NCBI GenBank assembly: GCA_007571095.1
Contig: RKSB01000144.1
Span: 1-10,838 of the forward strand
Reading direction: 5' to 3'
Length of the DNA: 10,838 nt
Source of the DNA: K189A clade bacterium
GTDB lineage: Bacteria; Pseudomonadota; Gammaproteobacteria; Pseudomonadales; Azotimanducaceae
Positions 6,985-10,838 of this stretch are shown piece after piece; positions within the stretch are counted from its first letter, which is position 1; the number at the start of each line of letters is the position of its first letter. The notes under the pieces are model-generated. The model had not been told where the DNA came from and searched no databases. It saw only the letters and a program-made list of their open reading frames with translations. The position numbers and the translations under genes were made by a program.

Positions 6985-8166
6985 ATGAAACAGTATTGGC
7001 AACTACCCGACGGTGCAGAAGAACTTTTGCCGCCCGAGGCCGCTCGAGTTGAACACCTGCGCTATCGTTTGATTGACCTGTTCGAGTGCTGGGGATATGA
7101 ACTGGTATCGCCTCCTCTGATCGAGTTTATGGATTCTCTGATGGTTGGCGGCGGTGACGACCTGAGGCTATCCACCCTTGAGGTTACCGATCAGGTGAGT
7201 GGTCGTACACTGGGGCTCAGAGCCGACATTTCTCCGCAGGTAGCCAGAATAGATGCCAACAAGCTGCTTTCTGAAGGTGTACAGCGTTTATGCTATGCAG
7301 GCTCAGCCTTGCTGGCCAAGCCTCCGCCCTCGGGTGCTGGTCGTTGCCCTCTGAAAATCGGGGCCGAGATCTATGGTTGCGCACACCTGGAGGCGGATGT
7401 GGAGATTCTGCTTTTGTTGACGGAGGCCTTGCGACTGACTCAGGCACCACCCTTTCACATCGAGCTTGGGCATGTTCAGGTTTTTCGCCGCCTGGTGGCC
7501 TCGCTTGGGCTGGCGGCCGAAGAGATAGCAGCACTCTTTTCGGCCCTGCAGGCCAAGTCCGCTTCCGAACTGGAAGCTCTGATATCAGCCTACAAGGTTC
7601 CGGCTGCCATCGGCAATCTGTTGATGGCACTGCCCAGGCTTATGGGCGATCAGGGCGTTTTGGCGCGCGCCAAAACCATGCTGGCCAATGCACCCGAGGG
7701 CGTCCTGTCGGCGATCGATGAGCTGGATCAGATCGCTCAGGGATATGCGCACAGATCTCCCGGCTTTTCGCTTTCTTTCGATCTGGCGGAAATGCAGGGC
7801 TATGCCTATCATGGCGGCGTCATCTATACGGCATATGCCGATGATCTGGGCCAGCCGATAGCCTTTGGCGGGCGTTATGACGGGCTGGGAAGTGCTTTCG
7901 GGCGATCCCGTGCAGCCACCGGTTTTGATTCTGACTTAAAAAACCTGGCCAGACTTTGCGGCGGAGAGTGGCCTCAAAAGCGAAGGATTCTGGCACCATG
8001 GGCCGCCGCTTCCGATTCGGCCTCAAGGCAGCTTGAGGACAAGATAGCGGAATTGCGCGGCCGGGGAGACTCGGTCATTTTTCAGTTGCCGGCGACTCGG
8101 GCCGACGACATTCCGTTTGAGCTACAGTGGCGAGACGACGCCTGGCAAGTGTGTCCGAGGTCCTGA
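6985..8166 (+). CDS. hisZ: ATP phosphoribosyltransferase regulatory subunit HisZ
   Basis: HisZ is a class II histidyl-tRNA-synthetase paralogue that binds the short form of HisG to make the first enzyme of histidine biosynthesis. The protein has 393 residues, about the family length. Visible features are LPDGAEELLPPEA at 7-19, the motif-2-like RADISPQVARIDA at 79-91, RLCYAGSALL at 101-110, SFDLAEMQGYAYHGGVIYTAY at 264-284 (DLAEMQGYAYHGG at 266-278) and FGGRYDGLGSAFGRSRAATGF at 294-314 (FGGRYDGLG at 294-302). It lacks the C-terminal anticodon-binding domain of true HisRS, and its place directly before purA is the standard hisZ context. The ATG at 6985 fits the family N-terminus; only a GAAG immediately before it is visible, so ribosome binding is weak. 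TATAAC at 6965-6970 is a possible -10. The stop overlaps the purA start by one base. Confidence 0.95.
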   Translation: MKQYWQLPDGAEELLPPEAARVEHLRYRLIDLFECWGYELVSPPLIEFMDSLMVGGGDDLRLSTLEVTDQVSGRTLGLRADISPQVARIDANKLLSEGVQRLCYAGSALLAKPPPSGAGRCPLKIGAEIYGCAHLEADVEILLLLTEALRLTQAPPFHIELGHVQVFRRLVASLGLAAEEIAALFSALQAKSASELEALISAYKVPAAIGNLLMALPRLMGDQGVLARAKTMLANAPEGVLSAIDELDQIAQGYAHRSPGFSLSFDLAEMQGYAYHGGVIYTAYADDLGQPIAFGGRYDGLGSAFGRSRAATGFDSDLKNLARLCGGEWPQKRRILAPWAAASDSASRQLEDKIAELRGRGDSVIFQLPATRADDIPFELQWRDDAWQVCPRS

Positions 8167-9464
8167 TGTCTGAAAATATCGTTGTTCTGGGCGCGCAATG
8201 GGGCGACGAAGGAAAGGGCAAGACGGTTTACTGCCTCCTGCCTTTTGTCGATGCGGTGGTTCGCTTTCAGGGCGGGCACAACGCAGGACACACGCTGGTC
8301 AACAAGGGGCAAAAAACCGTCCTGCACCTGTTGCCTTCCGGCATCGTGCACGAGGACAAGGCGTGCTACATCGGCAATGGAGTCGTGGTTTCTCCTTCAG
8401 CCTTGAAGAAGGAAATAAGCCAGCTCGAACAACAGGGCATTGATTGCAGGAGCAGGCTGAAAATCAGCCATCGCTGTTCTTTGGTGCTACCCTCTCATGT
8501 CGCCCTTGACCAGGCCAGAGAAAGACACCTGGGCAGTGCCTCTATAGGCACCACCGGATTGGGGATAGGCCCCGCCTACGAGGATCGAGTGGCCAGAAGG
8601 GCTGTTCGAGTGTGCGACCTGCTTGATGCGGCGAAGTTTCGGCAACAGGCCGAGGGGCTTCTGGAATACCACAACTTTCTGTTGAAGCAATACTTTCGTG
8701 CCCCCTGCGTCGATGTGTCTTCGGTGATTGAGGACGTACTGGCTGAAGCCGAGTGGATGAGGCCCATGATCGCCGACACAGGGCTTTTGCTGCACTCGGC
8801 GGCTGCCCGCAAAGACCACCTGCTTTTTGAGGGGGCACAAGGCTTTCTGCTGGACATCGACCAGGGTACCTACCCCTATGTGACCTCGTCCAACACCTCG
8901 GCTGCCGCGGCATCGCTTGGCAGCGGTGTCGGCCCCCAGAGTCTTGGCTATGTGCTGGGTGTGACCAAAGCCTACACCACTCGAGTTGGCAACGGCCCCT
9001 TTCCCACCGAAATCTCTGACGAGCAGGGGCGGTGGCTCGCCGACAAGGGCGCGGAGTTTGGTTCGACCACCGGCCGGCCTCGGCGATGTGGCTGGTTTGA
9101 TGCCGTGGCGATGCGAAATGCAGTTCGGGCAAACAGCCTGAACGGACTCTGTCTGACCAAGCTGGATGTGCTGGACGGCCTGCCGTCCGTCAAGATTTGC
9201 GCGGCCTATTCAGGAAATGAATCGGTCGCCGCCACCGACTTTCATTCGGCCAGGACCCCTGAATACGAAGAGCTTTCGGGCTGGAACCAGGACACTTCAG
9301 GAATCACCGACTTTGATGCCCTGCCAAGGCAGGCTCAAAACTATGTCCAGAGAATCGAACAGCTTTCGGGCGTACCCGTGGCCATGATATCCACCACCGC
9401 CGAGCGCGACCAAATCATCTTTCGCCCCGGCCTTGTACCGGATTTTATTGGCAAGCCGGTGTAG
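8166..9464 (+). CDS. purA: Adenylosuccinate synthetase PurA, with divergent conserved positions
   Basis: PurA makes adenylosuccinate from IMP, aspartate and GTP, the committed step to AMP. The protein has 432 residues, the same as E. coli. The start is ATG 8166, overlapping the hisZ stop as TGATG, with GAGG at 8157-8160 five bases upstream; an in-frame GTG at 8127 would add 13 unrelated residues inside hisZ. Kept features: QWGDEGKGK at 11-19 with catalytic D14, GGHNAGHT at 36-43 with H42, FEGAQG at 221-226 with Q225, YPYVTSSNT at 236-244, R304 and R306, and TKLDVLDG at 331-338. Altered positions: KIVD is KTVY (Y22), GTTGRGIGP has L132 for R, YEDKVARR has R141 for the active-site K, and GRRRR has P305. 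The gene is full length and probably functional, but unusually divergent. Confidence 0.95.
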   Translation: MSENIVVLGAQWGDEGKGKTVYCLLPFVDAVVRFQGGHNAGHTLVNKGQKTVLHLLPSGIVHEDKACYIGNGVVVSPSALKKEISQLEQQGIDCRSRLKISHRCSLVLPSHVALDQARERHLGSASIGTTGLGIGPAYEDRVARRAVRVCDLLDAAKFRQQAEGLLEYHNFLLKQYFRAPCVDVSSVIEDVLAEAEWMRPMIADTGLLLHSAAARKDHLLFEGAQGFLLDIDQGTYPYVTSSNTSAAAASLGSGVGPQSLGYVLGVTKAYTTRVGNGPFPTEISDEQGRWLADKGAEFGSTTGRPRRCGWFDAVAMRNAVRANSLNGLCLTKLDVLDGLPSVKICAAYSGNESVAATDFHSARTPEYEELSGWNQDTSGITDFDALPRQAQNYVQRIEQLSGVPVAMISTTAERDQIIFRPGLVPDFIGKPV

Positions 9465-9469
9465 TTTTT

Positions 9470-9670
9470 ATGGTTGATCGGAGTTTGCTGAATTTTCTGG
9501 TCTGCCCCGTCAGCGGCGGGCCCCTGCTCCTGAAAAGCGATTTACGGGAGCTCTGGTGCTTGAAAAGCGGGCTGGCCTATCCGTTGAACGAGGGAATTCC
9601 GGTCTTGTTGAAGCAGGCCGCCCGATGCTTGTCGAGTGCCGAAAGGGCGAGTTTGCAGGAGGCACCCTGA
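9470..9670 (+). CDS. ycaR: YcaR/Trm112-like small protein
   Basis: A 66-residue protein of the Trm112/UPF0434 type. It matches the family pattern: LLNFLVCPVSGGPLLL at 6-21, a WCLKSGLAYPLNEGIPVLL core at 29-47 (AYPLNEGIPVLL at 36-47), and an AR that often follows. Two Cys remain (12 and 30); the second Cys of the classical CPxC is Ser here, a common variation. The family has small zinc-ribbon-like members, and relatives bind methyltransferases, but the bacterial role is not settled. It starts 5 bases after the purA stop with no clear Shine-Dalgarno site, so it is probably read with purA. In many gammaproteobacteria this gene sits between lpxK and kdsB, so this position is unusual. The symbol follows the E. 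coli family name. Confidence 0.85.
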   Translation: MVDRSLLNFLVCPVSGGPLLLKSDLRELWCLKSGLAYPLNEGIPVLLKQAARCLSSAERASLQEAP

Positions 9671-9678
9671 ACAGACGC

Positions 9679-9706
9679 TTGGCTGACGGCTTCGGGGCGG
9701 TATAAT
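9679..9706 (+). promoter_or_regulatory. Sigma70-type promoter for folE2
   Basis: A perfect -10 TATAAT lies at 9701-9706. TTGGCT at 9679-9684, four of six to the -35 consensus, is 16 bases upstream. The predicted start near 9713 leaves a leader of about 85 bases before folE2. The -10 region partly resembles a Zur half-palindrome, but most of that match comes from the TATAAT itself. Confidence 0.6.
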
Positions 9707-9721
9707 AAAAAGCTGTATGCC

Positions 9722-9784
9722 CTCGGAGGAAGCCGAGTCTCCAGTGGCCAGGAATCGCATTTATAGACGCATTTATTTATAGAC
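9722..9784 (+). promoter_or_regulatory. folE2 leader with small hairpin and tandem repeat
   Basis: CTCGG (9722-9726) and CCGAG (9733-9737) can pair around a six-base loop. Further on, GCATTTATAGAC (9757-9768) is followed directly by GCATTTATTTATAGAC (9769-9784), the same word with an extra TTTA/TTAT step. The AT-rich repeat ends 13 bases before the folE2 ATG. I do not recognise a known riboswitch. A role in translation control is possible but unproven. Confidence 0.4.
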
Positions 9785-9797
9785 AAGAGCCGATGTC

Positions 9798-10751
9798 ATG
9801 AATCAACCCAAGCCGATCATTCCGCCAAAGAGCATGCCCGATGTTGCGGGCCAGCCCCTGGAGGCACCTGCGTCGGGGCTCGACTGGGTGGGCATGAACA
9901 ATATAAGCATGCCTCTGCAGATACTTGACGAGGGAGAGAGAGTAAGCCTTGAGGCTCGGGCCGATGTCTTTGTCGACCTGGCGGGCTCCGCCAAGGGCAT
10001 CCACATGTCTCGGCTGTATCTTCTGTTGAATGATTTTGTCGGCAATCAGGCACTCGCGCCCAACCAGATGGAGCACCTGTCTCAGCTGATGCTGGAGTCT
10101 CAGGACAATCTTTCGTCGTCGGCACTCATCAGCCTCAGCTTCAATCGTCTGCTTAACCGACGGGCACTGCTGAGCGACAATCATGGCTGGAACGCCTATC
10201 CCGTACAGATCATCGCCACTCGGACAGGCGACCAGATGACTCTGGAGGTGGCCATTGAGGTCCTCTATTCCTCCACCTGCCCCTGCTCATCTGCCCTGGC
10301 ATGGCAGCTTAATCAGGAGCGCTTCGGCCTGGATTTTGCCGGCCGATCGGAAGTGTCCATTGAAGAGGTTCAGGCCTGGTTGGCCAACTCCGCAGTACCC
10401 AAGGCGACGCCCCACAGTCAACGCAGCTCGGCAAGGGTTTTGGTCAAGCTGGCGAATCTTTCGGCTGAGACCTTCTCCATCCTCACTCTGTCCAATCTGA
10501 TTGAGACAGCGCTCCAGACACCGGTTCAGACCGCGGTCAAGCGTGAGGATGAGCAGGAGTTTGCACGGCTCAACGGACGCAACCCCATGTTCTGTGAAGA
10601 TGCCGCCCGCCGCATCAAGACGGCTCTGTTGGCCGAGCCCTCTTACGCCGATTTTCGAATTCGAGTCGAGCACATGGAAAGCCTGCATGCACACAATGCA
10701 GTGGCCATGACCGCCAAAGGCGTTAAAGGGGGTTATATTTCGGCGATCTGA
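9798..10751 (+). CDS. folE2: GTP cyclohydrolase FolE2 (type IB)
   Basis: FolE2 converts GTP to 7,8-dihydroneopterin triphosphate, the first step to folate and also to queuosine. It is the alternative to the zinc enzyme FolE1 and works with other metals, so in many bacteria it serves under zinc shortage or as the only enzyme. The protein has 317 residues. Motifs are MPDVA at 13-17, WVGMNNISMP at 30-39, KGIHMSRLY at 66-74, YSSTCPCSSAL at 157-167 with the metal-ligand Cys (C161), ATPHSQRS at 203-210, EDEQEFARLNGRNPMFCEDAAR at 250-271 (DEQEFARLNGRNPMF at 251-265) and SLHAHNAVA at 295-303. All family motifs are present. Its own promoter and leader lie upstream. Only a weak AAGAG precedes the ATG. 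Confidence 0.95.
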   Translation: MNQPKPIIPPKSMPDVAGQPLEAPASGLDWVGMNNISMPLQILDEGERVSLEARADVFVDLAGSAKGIHMSRLYLLLNDFVGNQALAPNQMEHLSQLMLESQDNLSSSALISLSFNRLLNRRALLSDNHGWNAYPVQIIATRTGDQMTLEVAIEVLYSSTCPCSSALAWQLNQERFGLDFAGRSEVSIEEVQAWLANSAVPKATPHSQRSSARVLVKLANLSAETFSILTLSNLIETALQTPVQTAVKREDEQEFARLNGRNPMFCEDAARRIKTALLAEPSYADFRIRVEHMESLHAHNAVAMTAKGVKGGYISAI

Positions 10752-10838
10752 AGGCGTCCCCCTTCGACTCAGGGCCCGGCGGCCGCCCGAATGGCACCCC
10801 CCAGATTTCTCAACGGCTGTCGAGAGAGAGTGTACCCG
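10752..10838. other. Tail of window, no gene assigned
   Basis: The last 87 bases hold no ORF I can assign. A perfect 10-bp palindrome GGCGGCCGCC lies at 10778-10787 in a GC-rich patch, but there is no T run after it, so I do not call a terminator. Confidence 0.5.

Larger units (their letters stand above)
6561..7044 (+). repeat. Diverged tandem duplication spanning hflC 3' end, spacer and hisZ 5' end
   Basis: Unit A (6561-6809, 249 bp) and unit B (6810-7044, 235 bp) each contain, in order, the last part of hflC, the spacer and the first 20 codons of hisZ. By hand alignment the hisZ part matches at 46 of 60 positions, the hflC part at about 87 of 126 with one gap, and the spacer's last 42 aligned positions at about 36. 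Unit B lost 14 bases: one T in a T run and about 13 in the spacer. The breakpoint falls on CGAGTT, present both in hflC at 6561-6566 and in hisZ at 7045-7050, which points to microhomology. The working hflC end is in unit A and the working hisZ start in unit B. This accounts for the whole 297-bp gap 6688-6984. Confidence 0.85.

Noticed and set aside
8127..8165. Longer purA start at GTG 8127
   Set aside because: It adds 13 residues unlike the family N-terminus; ATG 8166 overlaps the hisZ stop and has GAGG upstream.
10772..10788. GC-rich palindrome after folE2 as a rho-independent terminator
   Set aside because: The palindrome has no loop and no following T run.
1..10838. Antisense ORFs of 60-210 codons across the window
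   Set aside because: All lie opposite strong, recognisable genes, have no family features and are expected in GC-rich coding DNA.
1..10838. CRISPR array, tRNA, insertion sequence or defence system
   Set aside because: No regularly spaced repeats, tRNA-like cloverleaf, transposase or inverted-repeat ends were seen.

Overview
The window reads as chromosomal DNA of a gammaproteobacterium. All genes lie on the + strand and follow the classic gammaproteobacterial order nnrD (yjeF) - tsaE - amiB - miaA - hflK - hflC - hisZ - purA, then a small YcaR/Trm112-type gene and folE2. The protein families, the moderately GC-rich coding DNA and the gene order support this class. I cannot name a genus. All ten main genes look intact.

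Layout: 1-55 is a short leader that starts with an exact 29-bp copy of an internal part of nnrD. nnrD (56-1561) is a bifunctional NAD(P)HX repair enzyme. A strikingly AT-rich gap of about 110 bp with a TTGACA promoter precedes tsaE (1674-2204), which is followed closely by amiB (2209-3621, true GTG start). miaA follows after only 38 bp, with no mutL in between. hflK-hflC (4673-6687) follow after an 83-bp gap with no hfq or hflX. A 297-bp stretch (6688-6984) separates hflC from hisZ. It is the decayed middle of a tandem duplication of about 249 bp that once copied the end of hflC, the spacer and the start of hisZ. hisZ overlaps purA by one base. ycaR follows purA after 5 bp. folE2 has its own promoter and a repeat-bearing leader. 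The last 87 bases carry no gene I can assign.

Functionally this is a housekeeping block: metabolite repair (NnrD), tRNA modification (TsaE for t6A37, MiaA for i6A37), septal peptidoglycan splitting (AmiB), modulation of the FtsH membrane protease (HflKC), histidine biosynthesis (HisZ, partner of short HisG), purine synthesis (PurA), and GTP cyclohydrolase for folate or queuosine precursors (FolE2). There is no mobile element, CRISPR array, defence island or new multigene system here.

The unusual features are structural. mutL, hfq and hflX are missing from their normal slots. There are three separate traces of local direct duplication (window start/nnrD, inside amiB, hflC-hisZ). PurA carries substitutions at several normally conserved positions. 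Together these suggest a streamlined or relaxed genome with a history of short tandem duplications, possibly linked to altered mismatch repair. That link is inference.
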